From Acidobacteriaceae bacterium (GTDB lineage Bacteria; Acidobacteriota; Terriglobia; Terriglobales; Acidobacteriaceae), in NCBI GenBank assembly GCA_035944135.1, contig DASZBM010000002.1, forward strand, positions 1,240,001 through 1,304,000: DNA of 64,000 bases, given 5' to 3'. The translations under genes and the position numbers were made by a program. The notes beneath the pieces are model-generated. The model ran no database searches. It was not told the DNA's origin and was given only the letters and a program-made list of their open reading frames with translations. Below are positions 1 to 9,730 of the stretch, one piece after another; the first letter of the stretch is position 1; the number at the start of each line of letters is the position of its first letter.

Positions 1-1
1 T

Positions 2-262
2 CGCATCGAGCCCAACGGCGCGTGGGAGTTGCTATCGGCCGAGTACAAGAAACCTGTCGTCACGCTGGCTTCCGGTACCGCAATTTTGGATCGCGCAAGA
101 TGGCATCGTCTGAGCCTGCACTTTCAGGGCAAACACATCACAGCCATGCTCGACGGCACCCAGCTCACTGCGGTGGCCGATGCGTCGCACACGCATGGTA
201 TGTTTGCGCTCGGCACGGAATGGGGCCGCCTTCAGTTTGATAATCTCGGAGTCACACCATAA
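2..262 (+). CDS. Glycoside-hydrolase-like protein, C-terminal fragment
   Basis: This is the last 86 codons of a gene that enters from the left edge. The fragment reads as a lectin/LamG-like beta-sandwich tail: it has alternating strands, a WHRLSLHFQGKHITAMLDG segment and an ending FDNLGV. That resembles the C-terminal sandwich of GH59 (galactocerebrosidase-like) and related sugar hydrolases, in which an 'applied to ligand, compute exposure' domain ends in FDNF. The catalytic part is outside the window, so the family is a guess. A LacI regulator follows 35 bp downstream on the same strand, which suits a sugar-utilisation locus. Confidence 0.5.
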   Translation, partial: RIEPNGAWELLSAEYKKPVVTLASGTAILDRARWHRLSLHFQGKHITAMLDGTQLTAVADASHTHGMFALGTEWGRLQFDNLGVTP

Positions 263-297
263 TGGCTTACTAAACTCATTGGAAGAAACGTGTGCCC

Positions 298-1383
298 ATG
301 AAGAAGGAAGAGAACCAGACTGCCGCGGGCATCAAGGAGATTGCCAAACTTCTGGGAATCTCAATCGGGACAGTCGACCGCGCGTTGCACGCACGGCCGG
401 GAATCAGCCCGAAGACTCGCGCCAAAGTACTCAAGAAGGCCGAAGAGCTCAATTACAGACCCAACGTCGCAGCCCGAAGCCTGAAGCTGAATCGCCGTCT
501 TCGCATCGCTGTTCATCTTCCACATCAGATCACCTCCTTTTTTGATCCGCTCCGCGATGGCATTCGGTCAGCTGCGGCCGCGAGCGCCGGCGTCGCCGTG
601 GATTTGGACTTTCGCACCTATCCCTATATCGGCAAGGGCGACGTCGAATCGTTGGAAGCCGACATTGGCGGCGGCTTTGACGGCATAATTCTGACTCCAG
701 GGGATCCGGCGAAATTCGATCCGCTGATCAGGCGCATTACTGCGCAGGGCATCCCGGTCGTCTGCGTGGCCAGCGATGCTCCCCGGAGCGGCCGCCTGGC
801 ATCAGTGACGGTGGACGCAGGAATCAGCGGGGCAATTGCTGCCGAGCTGTTTTCGCGAACGCTGAAGAAGCCGGGAACGGTTGCGACCATCACAGGCGAT
901 CTGAACACGCTCGATCACGCTGAGAAGCTGAAGGGATTTGCGGCTGCACTGGCGACCATGGCACCTCATCTTTCGCTCCGCCCTGCGATCGAGAGTCACG
1001 ATCGTCCGAAAGACGCTGCTCGCGCGACGGTCGCGCTTATAAATCACAAGCCCCGTCCTGCGGGAATCTACATCAGCACCGCGAATAGCCTGCCGGTCCT
1101 TAGCGCGCTGGAAGAGCGGAATGTACTCGATCAGATTCACGTGATCGCCACCGACCTCTTTCCAGAGCTGCTTAGTTTTTTGGAACATGGGAAGATCCTG
1201 GCTACGCTCTACCAACGGCCTTTCACTCAAGGCAAAGTCGCCTTCGAAGCGCTGATCCGCTACTTGCGAGATGGGGTCGCGCCCGACCCGGCGACGCGCT
1301 TAGCACCGCATATCATTTTACGTAGCAATCTGCCTCTGTTTGCTGATCGCCTTGCGCAGGAAGGGACTGAGAACGATAGCTGA
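298..1383 (+). CDS. LacI-family transcriptional regulator
   Basis: The 361-residue protein has an N-terminal LacI helix-turn-helix (IKEIAKLLGISIGTVDRAL, about residues 11-30) and hinge (NYRPNVAARSL), followed by a two-lobe periplasmic-binding-type sensor domain. The sensor half looks like the Peripla_BP_4 type, seen in regulators of sugar or inositol use. Length is normal for the family. The start could be the ATG at 298 or a GTG six bases earlier; a purine-rich GGAAGAAA lies just upstream. It probably controls the sugar-hydrolase gene that ends before it. The ligand cannot be read from the sequence. Confidence 0.9.
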   Translation: MKKEENQTAAGIKEIAKLLGISIGTVDRALHARPGISPKTRAKVLKKAEELNYRPNVAARSLKLNRRLRIAVHLPHQITSFFDPLRDGIRSAAAASAGVAVDLDFRTYPYIGKGDVESLEADIGGGFDGIILTPGDPAKFDPLIRRITAQGIPVVCVASDAPRSGRLASVTVDAGISGAIAAELFSRTLKKPGTVATITGDLNTLDHAEKLKGFAAALATMAPHLSLRPAIESHDRPKDAARATVALINHKPRPAGIYISTANSLPVLSALEERNVLDQIHVIATDLFPELLSFLEHGKILATLYQRPFTQGKVAFEALIRYLRDGVAPDPATRLAPHIILRSNLPLFADRLAQEGTENDS

Positions 1384-1397
1384 GCTAGCTTGAGCGG

Positions 1398-1690
1398 TCT
1401 TCGTGGACAGAGAAATACGGTGGTCGCACTAACGGCTTGGCCTATGTCGAGTGCAATAGTGTAGAGACCATCAGCGCGCGGAATCACTTCCCGAACTTCA
1501 CGCGTGATGACGATTTCGGCCCGAAATTTTGTCGCCTGCCTGAAGGCGCGTTGGCTCAGGTCATCTCCTGATATTCCGTTGGGAATCCCAGATAATTTTC
1601 GATTCGAAACGAGGTGCCGGCTTGGCCGCCTGGTGCTTTCCTACAGGTGATTTCAAGGGCTTCAACCCGGCGGCTCAGTACCGGAGAAGG
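1398..1690 (-). pseudogene. Thioredoxin-reductase-type flavoprotein remnant
   Basis: On the minus strand, two frames together give the hallmark run of FAD-dependent thioredoxin-reductase-like proteins: APGGQAGTSFRIENYLGFP, then after a one-base slip GISGDDLSQRAFRQATKF and EIVITREVREVIPR. The family consensus reads GGQAGTSSRIENYLGFPTGISG straight through, so a base has been lost. Neither the N-terminal GxGxxG nor the C-terminal FAD segment is present. It is a truncated, frameshifted relic in an otherwise gene-free stretch. Exact ends are approximate. Confidence 0.7.
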
Positions 1691-1793
1691 TGGTGGATGT
1701 CGGAGGAATCGTAATCACGTTGTCGAGCGCGTTTATGTAGACGGTGTCCATGGGGCTTCTCTCAGATAAAGAATGGTGGAATGTTTTCCTTGC

Positions 1794-2985
1794 CTATCTA
1801 ATGACCTTGACTGAATTCCCGTAGTCTGAAGAGCCTGGCACGCCGCCAACCAGGGTGTTCGCAAAGACCTCAACCGGCTTCTCACTCCCAGGTCCGCCGC
1901 CGAGACCGAAGATCTCGATGGTGACATGGTTGTCCTGGCTCAAAGGAGCCAGCGCTGCCGACAGCGACCGGGCGCCGATGGCAGCCAAATCCGATCGCGC
2001 ATCATCCGCCATTCGGCAACCAAACGACCGAACAGTCGCAGTGTTATTGCTCCCACCGCCGCCTCCAGTTGATGCGTTTTCCGAGGCGATGACCAGCAAG
2101 CCGCCCTGATCAAGCGTCGACGGCGTAGTGTTATCAAGGGACTCGTCTCCGAACGCCTCGAAGTTGACGGTGTTACCATCCGCCCGCGTGTTACTTGTGC
2201 TGATTCCGGCGAAGATAATTGTGCCGGTTTGATTGTCGTAAGAGCGGTTTCCGAAGGAAACGACGTTGATCGTCGAGTTCTCCGCCCTGGAATCCTCGAA
2301 GTTGCGGCCCGTGAGATTGCCCCACATCACGTTGCCGGACATCCGGATATTCACCGTGCCGCCTTCGGCTCCCACGAAGCTTCCAACACGTACGCCCTCA
2401 CCCGTTCCTAGGATGTTGTCAAAGAAGTAGGAATCGTTAATGTCGGCGTCGATGGTCAGGCCCGAGTTTTGCGGACCGTAGTTGATAACCTCCAGGCCGC
2501 GCAATCCGCCGCTGGAGGCGACATGCGCCACTTCGATGTGTGGGTATCGGGATCAAGCGCATGCAGCCCCGCGTCGATATTTCCCTGTGCGTTCACCGCA
2601 TCCCGAACGCTGAGCCATTCGAGAGTGTTGCGACCCCGCCCCTTTCGGACCGCGGCGTTGGGGCCGTTGGTCTGCGGGAACGAACTCGCCGGAAGGCCGG
2701 ACGCATCGATCACCACCGCGTCTCTCGCCTTCCACGCCCACAATAGACATGTTCGGCTGCAGCTCGATCCTTCCTCCGTTCGGTCGCGCCGCGTTGGAGG
2801 TGTCTGTCGCGGAAAGGACGTAGGTTCCGGGCGCGAGGACGAGCGTCGCCCCGGCGTTTGCCGGATCATTGACCGCACCGTACAGCGCGTCAACGTTCGA
2901 GATCGGAATCACCCCAACGACCGCGGCAACGGGAAGCGCCACTACGGCCGAAAGCAAAAGAGCGCACCATCCAGAACTCAGCCTT
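1794..2985 (-). pseudogene. Frameshifted secreted beta-helix-like protein
   Basis: A continuous protein can only be assembled from several minus-strand frames. It starts with a hydrophobic signal-like segment (LLLSAVVALPVAAVVGVI) and an LYGAVNDPANAGATLVLAPGTY motif. It passes into DAVVIDASGLPASSFPQTNG in a second frame and then into a long third frame rich in N, G, D and T repeats, ending VKVIR. The repeat composition suits a right-handed parallel beta-helix. A good Shine-Dalgarno (AAGGAGATGAACATG) lies out of frame with the signal sequence, adding another break. At least two frameshifts make this a decayed gene unless the sequence has errors. Confidence 0.65.
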
Positions 2986-3189
2986 TCATGTTCATCTCCT
3001 TCACGTTCAATCTCCCGGGCGTGAAGAGACCTGACGTGGAGTAGTGAACGACTGAGCTGAAAGACTTGCAATGCACAGCGCGTCCCCAAAAAGTCCATCA
3101 TTTCCCCCCTTGTCTTTTCCGCAGTTTGAGAGCCATCCTTATCCGTATCGAATCGTTTTGGGGCCCGATGCAGCACGCAGGGGCTGGAT

Positions 3190-4180
3190 ATAGCAAGCAG
3201 CACGGATACGCTCAGGGCCCGGTTTGTCGATATTGAGCTTGACCTCACCTCGGGCGAGCTGATGCGAAACGGACGTACTGTTCGCCTTCCGGCGCAACCG
3301 CTCCTCGTCCTTCGTATCCTGCTGGACCGCGCCGGCGAGGTCGTTACACGCGAGGTGTTGCAAGGGCAGCTCTGGTCGGATGTAGCGTTCGGTGATTTCG
3401 ACAATGGCCTGAATAAAGCAGTTGGGAAACTGCGCGACGCCCTCCAGCTCCTCGAGGGCGACTCCAACCTCATTCAGACAATTCCGCGCAGAGGATACCG
3501 TGTAAATGCGGAGGTCGATTGGATTGGTCCGCCGATCCGCCCGATAAGCGTTGCGGAGGCGCGGCCTGTCGAGCAACCGTCTTCGTCTGCGGGACCCGAC
3601 AAAGCCGGCTTCTGGCTCGGCATGGGTCTGGCGCCCGCACTCCTTCTTGGTGCCGGAATCGCCGCGTCGCATCTCTCCAGCGGTTTATACCGCTCCAGTC
3701 CCGCACCAGCGATTCGCTCACTCGCGGTCTTGCCCCTGATCAATCTTTCCCGCAACCCGGATGAGGAGTATCTCGCTGATGGTATTACCGAGGAACTCAG
3801 CACGGACCTGTCCCACGCGAAGTCTCTGCGAGTGATCTCCCGCGCCTCGACCAGCGGGTTCCAGGGATCGCGCCTGTCCATCCCTGAAATTGCCGAACAA
3901 CTCCACGTGGACGCTGTGATTGAGGGGACGTGCTGCGTTCCAACAACACCATTCGCACCACCATCCGGCTCATTACCTCCCAGCCCGAGCGGCAGATATG
4001 GGCGTCCTCCTACGAGCGGGGCCGACCCGCGCTTCGATGCCATCGTGAAAAAGACGGGCCTTTACGACAACTAAGGGTGCGCCTATCCGGTCACGCACGG
4101 CGATGGGTCTCAGCGGCTCGGCGCGATCAAATGGGCTCGGAGCCAAAGAGCTCAAGTGCTCGCGGCCACAATCAAAACCG
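3190..4180 (+). pseudogene. Broken winged-helix / TolB-like regulator (CadC type)
   Basis: The first frame encodes an OmpR/PhoB-type winged helix (from FVDIELDLTSGELMRNG to IQTIPRRGYRVNAEV), a proline-rich linker, one membrane segment around LGMGLAPALLLGAGIAAS, and the TolB-like start SLAVLPLINLSRNPDEEYLADG...LHVDAVIEGT. At that point the frame changes: the natural continuation LRSNNTIRTTIRLITSQPERQIW is in another frame, from about 3930. The TPR/TolB half that should follow is missing. Such membrane one-component regulators are abundant in Acidobacteriota. The true start is upstream of the ATG at 3262, because homology continues in frame before it. Confidence 0.7.
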
Positions 4181-4297
4181 CGCGAGCTCCTTTCTAAGAC
4201 ATTTAGCGGCTGACAATTGATCAGGTCCGACTTCTAGAGACCCGCGCCACGGGCCCGCGCATTCCGTCGCCGATCGTCCGGTACTCCCCTGTACTAT

Positions 4298-4426
4298 GCC
4301 GAGTTCCTGTGCAGCGAGCGCCGTCTCCTCGACAGAATCCGCTCCATTACTTGCGGCCGTATGCGTGTGCAGGTCGCCGCGAATGTCCTGCTGCGTGATG
4401 AGTTGCGGCAACTCTCGTCTGCGCAT
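4298..4426 (-). pseudogene. PolX PHP-domain fragment
   Basis: A short minus-strand piece reads ELPQLITQQDIRGDLHTHTAASNGADSVEE (in two parts, about residues 5-34). This is the entry of the PHP domain of family-X DNA polymerases, where the consensus is LITxxDIRGDLHxHTxxSDG. It ends abruptly and no polymerase domain flanks it. It is a relic; the neighbourhood contains three other broken genes. Confidence 0.65.
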
Positions 4427-4514
4427 TGACTTACCTCATCAAAGCCTGCGCGGAGTTCAGGACGAATGAACAGCATGCCAAAAAGGTTCCGGGACGTTCG
4501 CGGCAGTGATGTAT

Positions 4515-4588
4515 TGGTTGCCCCCCAGGGATTCGAACCCCGATTGATCGGTTCAGAGCCGACTGTCCTACCATTGAACGAGAGGGCA
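4515..4588 (-). tRNA. tRNA-Gln(CTG)
   Basis: The minus strand folds as a 74-nt cloverleaf: acceptor TGCCCTC/GGGGGCA with one G-T pair, anticodon stem GTCGG/CCGAT around loop CTCTGAA (anticodon CTG), T-arm CGGGG TTCGAAT CCCTG, discriminator A and encoded CCA. Confidence 0.93.
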
Positions 4589-4694
4589 ATTCAGATTGAA
4601 TATGGCAGCTGCAGGCTCGGGCGGGAGCCACAATCAGCCGCCTGTTTGAGTGTATTTGCCGCAGGCGAATGGGTCAACTCGCGCGGGCGATCCC

Positions 4695-7295
4695 CTACTC
4701 CTCGCGCAACACCTCCAGAGGCTTCTGCCCGAGCACACGGTGACTTGCGAGCCAGCCTGCAGCTACAGTCAGCGCAGCCGTGACGCACAGCGCACCCGTG
4801 TTCCACCCAGGATTCAGGTGGTAGTCGAAATGAAAGACACTGCGTAGCAGCACGCGAGCGAGGCCATTCGCGAAGATCAGGCCGACAATCCCTGCGATCA
4901 AGCCGAGCACGGCGAACTCGATGGAGAAGATGCTGGCAATGCGCGGGCGCGTCGCACCGAGTGTCTTCAGCACCACAACTTCGCGGATGCGGCGATAGCG
5001 TGTGCCGGCGATAGCGCTCGCGAGGATCACGATCCCGGCAAAAGTACTGAACGCAGCCAGGAACTGGATGACGTAGCTGATCTGCAGCAGCACCTGGCGC
5101 ACAGTCTCCACCGTGGCCGCTACATCGATCACCGTGATCGTCGGGTAGTGCTGGTAGAGGACGCGGCGAAGCTGGCCCGTGGCTGACGGATCGCAATGCA
5201 GACCACCGTACCAGGTGACCGGGAGTCCTCGCAGCGCGGCCTCCGGAAGGATGAACTCCGCGCGAGAGAATGCGTGCTGGCTGTCGGCTTCGTACAGCGC
5301 GGCAACGGTTGCAGTAATCGGCTGATCCTGCGGCACAAAGGTGACGCGATCGCCGGCGCGAACATTGAGTCGTGCGGCCTCATGCCGCTCGATGGCAACC
5401 ACTGGATGCTCCCCGTCGGCCGCCTGCTGCGCGCTCCACCACTTGCCGGAAACGACCTTGTCGCCGGCCGGTGGCGCATCGGCTGCCGGGGGCCAGGTGA
5501 GTTGCACGGACATAACGCCTCGGCGCGGCATGTGCAGGAGATGAAGCTGCTGAAACGGCGTGCCGTTGACCGCGGAAATTCGAGCGGAGATGACGGGTGC
5601 GATCTCCGGCTTTCCCTTCACGGCTGGTTGTGCGGCAAGCAGCGACCGCACGCCTTCTACCTCGTTGGTCGCAATATCAATCAGAAACAGGTTCGGCAAC
5701 TTCGCAGCGGTGGTCGCCTGCATCTCGCCGACGATGGATCGCTGCACCATCGACACCGCCGCAATCTGCATCACGCCAAGCCCGAGCGCCGCCAGCAATG
5801 CCGCAGACGGATTCCCGGGTCGATAAAGGTTCGCGAGCCCATGGCGCAACACCGATGGAAGCTGACGGCGCGTCGTGTTGAGAAATAACTTCAGCAGCAG
5901 CAGCGTCAGAGCCGCAGCGCCGAGCAGCACGAGCAGCGCGAGAAGCAATCCAAAAGCGAACCACCCACCAACCTGGCGCGAGTCCGCGACCGTTGCCGCC
6001 AGCGCTGCGAGTCCGACGAGGATCAACGCTGTAGCAGCAAGCTGCAGGCCGGAACCTCGCACATGCTTCGCTGCGCGCGTAAAGAGTGGAGACTCTTCAT
6101 TCTCAACTGCGCGACGCAGGATGAGGATCGGACGCACGTTGCGGATGTCGAGCAGCGGAGGCAGCGTGAAGAGCAGCGTCGTCAGCAGACCCGCGCCGAG
6201 ACCGAGCAGCGCCGCGTGGCCATCCAGCCGGAAGCCTGGTGTGAGGTGAAGCAGCTTCGCGAGAAAGAGCGGCAGCGTCAGCTGCACTCCAAATCCGAGA
6301 ATCAGTCCGAGCACAGACCCGCCAAGACCAAGCAGCAGAGTTTGGAGCAGATAGATCCGAATGATCTGCGACGATCCCGCACCGAGCGACTTCATGATCG
6401 CGATCGAATCGAGCCGCTGCTGGAGATGCGCTCGCATGGCCATCGCAACCCCCACCGCGCCGAGCACGAGCGCCACCAGCGACATCAGCGAGAGCAACCC
6501 GGTCGCCCCATCGAGCGCGCGCGTGATCGACGGATTCGCTTCCCTGTAATCGCTGAGCTGCGCCTCAGGCAAAATCGCCTCCAACTGGCTGCGCAGCTCC
6601 GCCACATGTGCATCCGAGGCCGGCTGACCAGAAGCCGTGGGCTGCAGCTTGAACAGCAGACGGCGCGTTGCACGCGTGCCAGGCGCAAGCAATCCTGTGC
6701 CTGCCAGTGCGTGGTGCGAGATAAGAATGCGCGGTCCGGCCGCAAAGGAACCTGTAAGCCGGTCCGGCTCGTCCATCACGACCGCAGCGATACGGAACGT
6801 ACTATTGCCCAGTTTGATCGAGTCGCCAGATTTCAGATGCAGGCGCAGTAAGAGATCGTCTCCGACCGCGACAGTCGAATCCGTAAGCGCATCGCGCAAC
6901 GGCATCGCCGGCTGCAGGACAACGTCGCCGTAGAACGGATACTTCGACGGATCGACCGCCTTCACCGCGACCAGCAGTGGATCGAGTGACGTGGTTGACG
7001 ATGCCATCGATAGCATCTCGATGACCGGCGTCGCATCCAATCCCGGCAGCTTGTCGAGCGCCGTCTGCTGGGCCGGTGTGGGTGGTTCCATCATGCGCGC
7101 GGCGATGTCTGCCGCCATGATGCTGCGGGCGCGCAGCAGCAGCATGGAGCGAAACGACGCCGAAAATCCTCGCACACCCGTAAGTGCAGCGACTCCCACC
7201 GCAACTGAAAGCAGGACGAACGCGAACTTGCCGGGAGAGCTGCGAAGCTCGCGCGTGGCGATGCGCGCGGCCGTCGAGTAGGAGAGCGATGGCAT
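4695..7295 (-). CDS. ybbP: ABC transporter permease, FtsX/YbbP-like
   Basis: The 866-residue membrane protein has two FtsX-type permease modules. An N-terminal anchor and MacB-like periplasmic part are followed by membrane helices around residues 270-420 (LLSLMSLVALVLGAVGVAMAM; ILILRRAVE cytoplasmic end). Further helices lie at 410-520, then a second soluble domain, and final helices carry TRYRRIREVVVLKTLGATR before the C-terminus. That charged loop is the typical FtsX coupling motif. The ATPase gene ends 2 bp upstream of its start, so the two are co-transcribed. The pair with a divergent TesA-type lipase reproduces the E. coli tesA/ybbA-ybbP arrangement. The substrate of this exporter family is unknown; export of a lipid or lipoprotein-like molecule is an inference. 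Confidence 0.88.
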   Translation of the reverse strand: MPSLSYSTAARIATRELRSSPGKFAFVLLSVAVGVAALTGVRGFSASFRSMLLLRARSIMAADIAARMMEPPTPAQQTALDKLPGLDATPVIEMLSMASSTTSLDPLLVAVKAVDPSKYPFYGDVVLQPAMPLRDALTDSTVAVGDDLLLRLHLKSGDSIKLGNSTFRIAAVVMDEPDRLTGSFAAGPRILISHHALAGTGLLAPGTRATRRLLFKLQPTASGQPASDAHVAELRSQLEAILPEAQLSDYREANPSITRALDGATGLLSLMSLVALVLGAVGVAMAMRAHLQQRLDSIAIMKSLGAGSSQIIRIYLLQTLLLGLGGSVLGLILGFGVQLTLPLFLAKLLHLTPGFRLDGHAALLGLGAGLLTTLLFTLPPLLDIRNVRPILILRRAVENEESPLFTRAAKHVRGSGLQLAATALILVGLAALAATVADSRQVGGWFAFGLLLALLVLLGAAALTLLLLKLFLNTTRRQLPSVLRHGLANLYRPGNPSAALLAALGLGVMQIAAVSMVQRSIVGEMQATTAAKLPNLFLIDIATNEVEGVRSLLAAQPAVKGKPEIAPVISARISAVNGTPFQQLHLLHMPRRGVMSVQLTWPPAADAPPAGDKVVSGKWWSAQQAADGEHPVVAIERHEAARLNVRAGDRVTFVPQDQPITATVAALYEADSQHAFSRAEFILPEAALRGLPVTWYGGLHCDPSATGQLRRVLYQHYPTITVIDVAATVETVRQVLLQISYVIQFLAAFSTFAGIVILASAIAGTRYRRIREVVVLKTLGATRPRIASIFSIEFAVLGLIAGIVGLIFANGLARVLLRSVFHFDYHLNPGWNTGALCVTAALTVAAGWLASHRVLGQKPLEVLREE

Positions 7296-7297
7296 TG

Positions 7298-8047
7298 TTA
7301 GGCCTCGCTCGCCATGGCTGAGCGCTCTTCCGCCATAATCTCGCCATCGCGCAGAATGATGCGCCGCGACGCGTGTGCAGCAAGGGCAGCATCGTGCGTA
7401 ACGAGAACCAGTGTCGTGCCCTCGGCTCGATTCAGTTGCAGCAGCAAATCCAGCACGTGCTGTCCATTCGTTGAATCCAGATTGCCGGTCGGCTCGTCCG
7501 CCAGCACTATCGGAGGGCGCAGCATAAACGCGCGCGCCAGCGCGACCCTCTGCTGCTCACCGCCCGAGAGCTGAACAGGATAATGATCCAGCCGCTCGCT
7601 GAGTCCCACGGAGTTCAGCAGTTGCCGCGCGCGATCCAGCCCCTCGCGCCTCCCACCCGAATCAGCATTCAGCTCATACGGCAGCAACACGTTTTCGAGC
7701 GCGGTTAGCGTCGGTATGAGTTGATAGCTCTGAAAGACGAAGCCGATGGTCCTGCCACGAAGCTGCGCCAGCTCGTTTTCCGGCAGATAACTTATCGCCG
7801 TCCCCTGCCATCGCACATTGCCGGAGGTGGGATTATCCAGTCCCGCGAGCAGCCCCAGCAGTGTTGATTTCCCGGAACCCGAGGCTCCCATGATCGCAAC
7901 AAACTCACCGCGTGCGACCGTAAAATCCAGACCGCGCAGAATGTCGACCGTCGTCGAACCCGTGCGCAGGCTTTTGCGTAAGGCTTCAACAACGATAATG
8001 GGAGTGGAACCGTTAGCGGAATGTGTTGAATCAGCTGACAGAAGCAA
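7298..8047 (-). CDS. ybbA: ABC transporter ATP-binding protein, LolD/YbbA-like
   Basis: This is a typical 3-component-exporter ATPase, with Walker A GASGSGKST, Q-loop FVFQSYQLIPTL, signature LSGGEQQRVALARA, Walker B PIVLADEPTGNLDS and an H-loop TLVLVTHD. It belongs to the LolD/MacB/YbbA subfamily. The frame stays open far upstream, but homology begins near IIVVEALRKSL. I therefore favour the TTG at 8047 (GAGAGG upstream), giving 249 residues. This start leaves 28 bp to the divergent tesA-like gene. It works with the downstream permease, 2 bp away. Confidence 0.9.
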   Translation of the reverse strand: MLLSADSTHSANGSTPIIVVEALRKSLRTGSTTVDILRGLDFTVARGEFVAIMGASGSGKSTLLGLLAGLDNPTSGNVRWQGTAISYLPENELAQLRGRTIGFVFQSYQLIPTLTALENVLLPYELNADSGGRREGLDRARQLLNSVGLSERLDHYPVQLSGGEQQRVALARAFMLRPPIVLADEPTGNLDSTNGQHVLDLLLQLNRAEGTTLVLVTHDAALAAHASRRIILRDGEIMAEERSAMASEA

Positions 8048-8075
8048 GGCAGGGCCTCTCAGTAAAATTAAAGCC

Positions 8076-8843
8076 GTGAATAGACGATACGGGTTGCAAT
8101 TCGATTCGGTTCTCATCTTAGCCGGGCTGGCTGCGTTAATGGGTTGCAGCACCGCGCGTGGCAACGCCAGGCCGACCGCCGACTCGCCGTCCGCGTCCGC
8201 CTCATCGCCGGCCAGCGTAGCTCGAGTACAACCCGCGGATCCGCCACCGCCCGCTGCCGCCGCGGCCACAGATGCAGACATCGCGAGCGACTCTCGTCCT
8301 GTGATCGCCTGCTTTGGCGACAGTCTCACTGCCGGACTCGGAATCGAATCGACCGCGAGTTACCCCGCTGATCTCCAGCGCCTGCTCGACACAGCGGGAT
8401 ACCACTATCGCGTTGTCAACGAAGGAATCAGTGGGGACACAACAAAGGACGGACTGGAGCGCATCCCCCGCATTCTCGCAGACAAGCCGCAGATCGTCGT
8501 GCTGGAGTTCGGCGGCAACGACGGTCTCCGCGGGCTGCCTGTCTCTCTCGCGCAGCAGAACATCGCGGCGATGATTCGACGGCTGCAGCGCTCTGGAGCA
8601 AAGGTCGCGCTCGCCGGAATCTCGCTCCCACCGCAGTACGGTACCGATTACATCGCACGGTTCGACTCGATGTATCCCGCGCTCTCGGAACAGTTCCACG
8701 TTCCCTTGCTGCCCTTTATCCTGCAGAACGTCTACGGCGTCGACGGCGACATTCAGCAGGACGGTGTGCACCCGACCGCGCAAGGCGCAAAACAGGTTGC
8801 AACCAACGTAGAAAAGCTGATTCAGCCGATGCTGAAAAAGTAG
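8076..8843 (+). CDS. tesA: GDSL-type arylesterase/lysophospholipase, lipoprotein
   Basis: The 255-residue SGNH hydrolase has block I CFGDSLTAGLG (Ser nucleophile), block II Gly in NEGISGDTT, block III FGGNDGLRG and block V DGVHPTAQG (Asp/His). These match TesA/arylesterase enzymes, which cleave acyl esters and lysophospholipids in the periplasm. The GTG start at 8076 gives a signal peptide with lipobox LMGC, so it is probably a membrane-anchored lipoprotein with an Ala/Pro-rich linker of about 50 residues before the catalytic domain. It is divergent from ybbA-ybbP, as in E. coli. Confidence 0.88.
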   Translation: MNRRYGLQFDSVLILAGLAALMGCSTARGNARPTADSPSASASSPASVARVQPADPPPPAAAAATDADIASDSRPVIACFGDSLTAGLGIESTASYPADLQRLLDTAGYHYRVVNEGISGDTTKDGLERIPRILADKPQIVVLEFGGNDGLRGLPVSLAQQNIAAMIRRLQRSGAKVALAGISLPPQYGTDYIARFDSMYPALSEQFHVPLLPFILQNVYGVDGDIQQDGVHPTAQGAKQVATNVEKLIQPMLKK

Positions 8844-8847
8844 CGCC

Positions 8848-9720
8848 TCATCCAAGCACAACCACTGGCTGCACCAGCGTTCCTGCGATGCGCCGTGCGA
8901 TGCACAGCAGATCGCGCGGTCCGCTGAAGACCTTTATCAGCGGAGCCGACGACAGCTCCTGCACGTTCACCTGCATACCATTCCGAATGCGTCCGGCCGT
9001 AAGCTCGTCTACGATCACTGACGGCAACTCCGGCAACATGGCACGCGGATGCGGGAGCCGAGCCTCTGTGTCCGCCGGCGTAAGCGCCTTCAACTCTTCA
9101 ACAGTGATTGCTTGCGCCAGCGTGAACGCGCCGGCCTGCGTGCGCCGCAGCGATGCCAGATGCGCGCCGCAGCCTGCAAGCTGCCCCAGTTCATGCGCGA
9201 CGGAGCGGACATATCCTCCGGCGGAAACATGCATCGTGAAGCTCGCAACATCGCCATCGAGCGACTCCAGAGTGAACCCGTGAATCGTGATCCGCGCCGC
9301 TTTCACCGGCACCTCTTTGCCCGCACGAGCGAGCTTATGCGCAGGCACTCCGCCGATCTTCTTCGCCGAGTACACCGGTGGCACCTGGTCAATCGTGCCG
9401 TGAAATCGCGCCGCGAGTGAACGTAGTTCATCGAGTGTGTGGGTTAGCGGCGCAGGCGAAGACTGCGGCTCACCCTCCGCATCGAACGTGTCTGTCGCAA
9501 AGCCGAACCGAATCGTGCCGGTGTAGTACTTGTCGGATTCTGAAAAGAACTGTGCAAGGCGCGTGTACTTGCCGAGCAGGAGCGGCAGCACACCAGTCGC
9601 CATGGGATCCAGCGTTCCGAGATGACCGACACTGCGCTCGCCCGTGGCGCGCCGCACAATCGAGACCACATCGTGCGATGTCATGCCCGCAGGCTTGTCG
9701 AGGATAAGGAGCCCGTTCAT
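8848..9720 (-). CDS. truB: tRNA pseudouridine(55) synthase TruB
   Basis: The 290-residue enzyme carries the TruB start GLLILDKPAGMTSHDVV and the catalytic aspartate in VGHLGTLDPMATGVLPL, with the further motif PPVYSAKKIGGVPAHKLAR. It makes pseudouridine 55 in the T-loop of tRNAs. It is on the minus strand, and its stop lies 5 bp from the stop of the convergent tesA-like gene. It is downstream of folE in the same direction. Confidence 0.96.
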   Translation of the reverse strand: MNGLLILDKPAGMTSHDVVSIVRRATGERSVGHLGTLDPMATGVLPLLLGKYTRLAQFFSESDKYYTGTIRFGFATDTFDAEGEPQSSPAPLTHTLDELRSLAARFHGTIDQVPPVYSAKKIGGVPAHKLARAGKEVPVKAARITIHGFTLESLDGDVASFTMHVSAGGYVRSVAHELGQLAGCGAHLASLRRTQAGAFTLAQAITVEELKALTPADTEARLPHPRAMLPELPSVIVDELTAGRIRNGMQVNVQELSSAPLIKVFSGPRDLLCIARRIAGTLVQPVVVLG

Positions 9721-9730
9721 ACAACCACCT

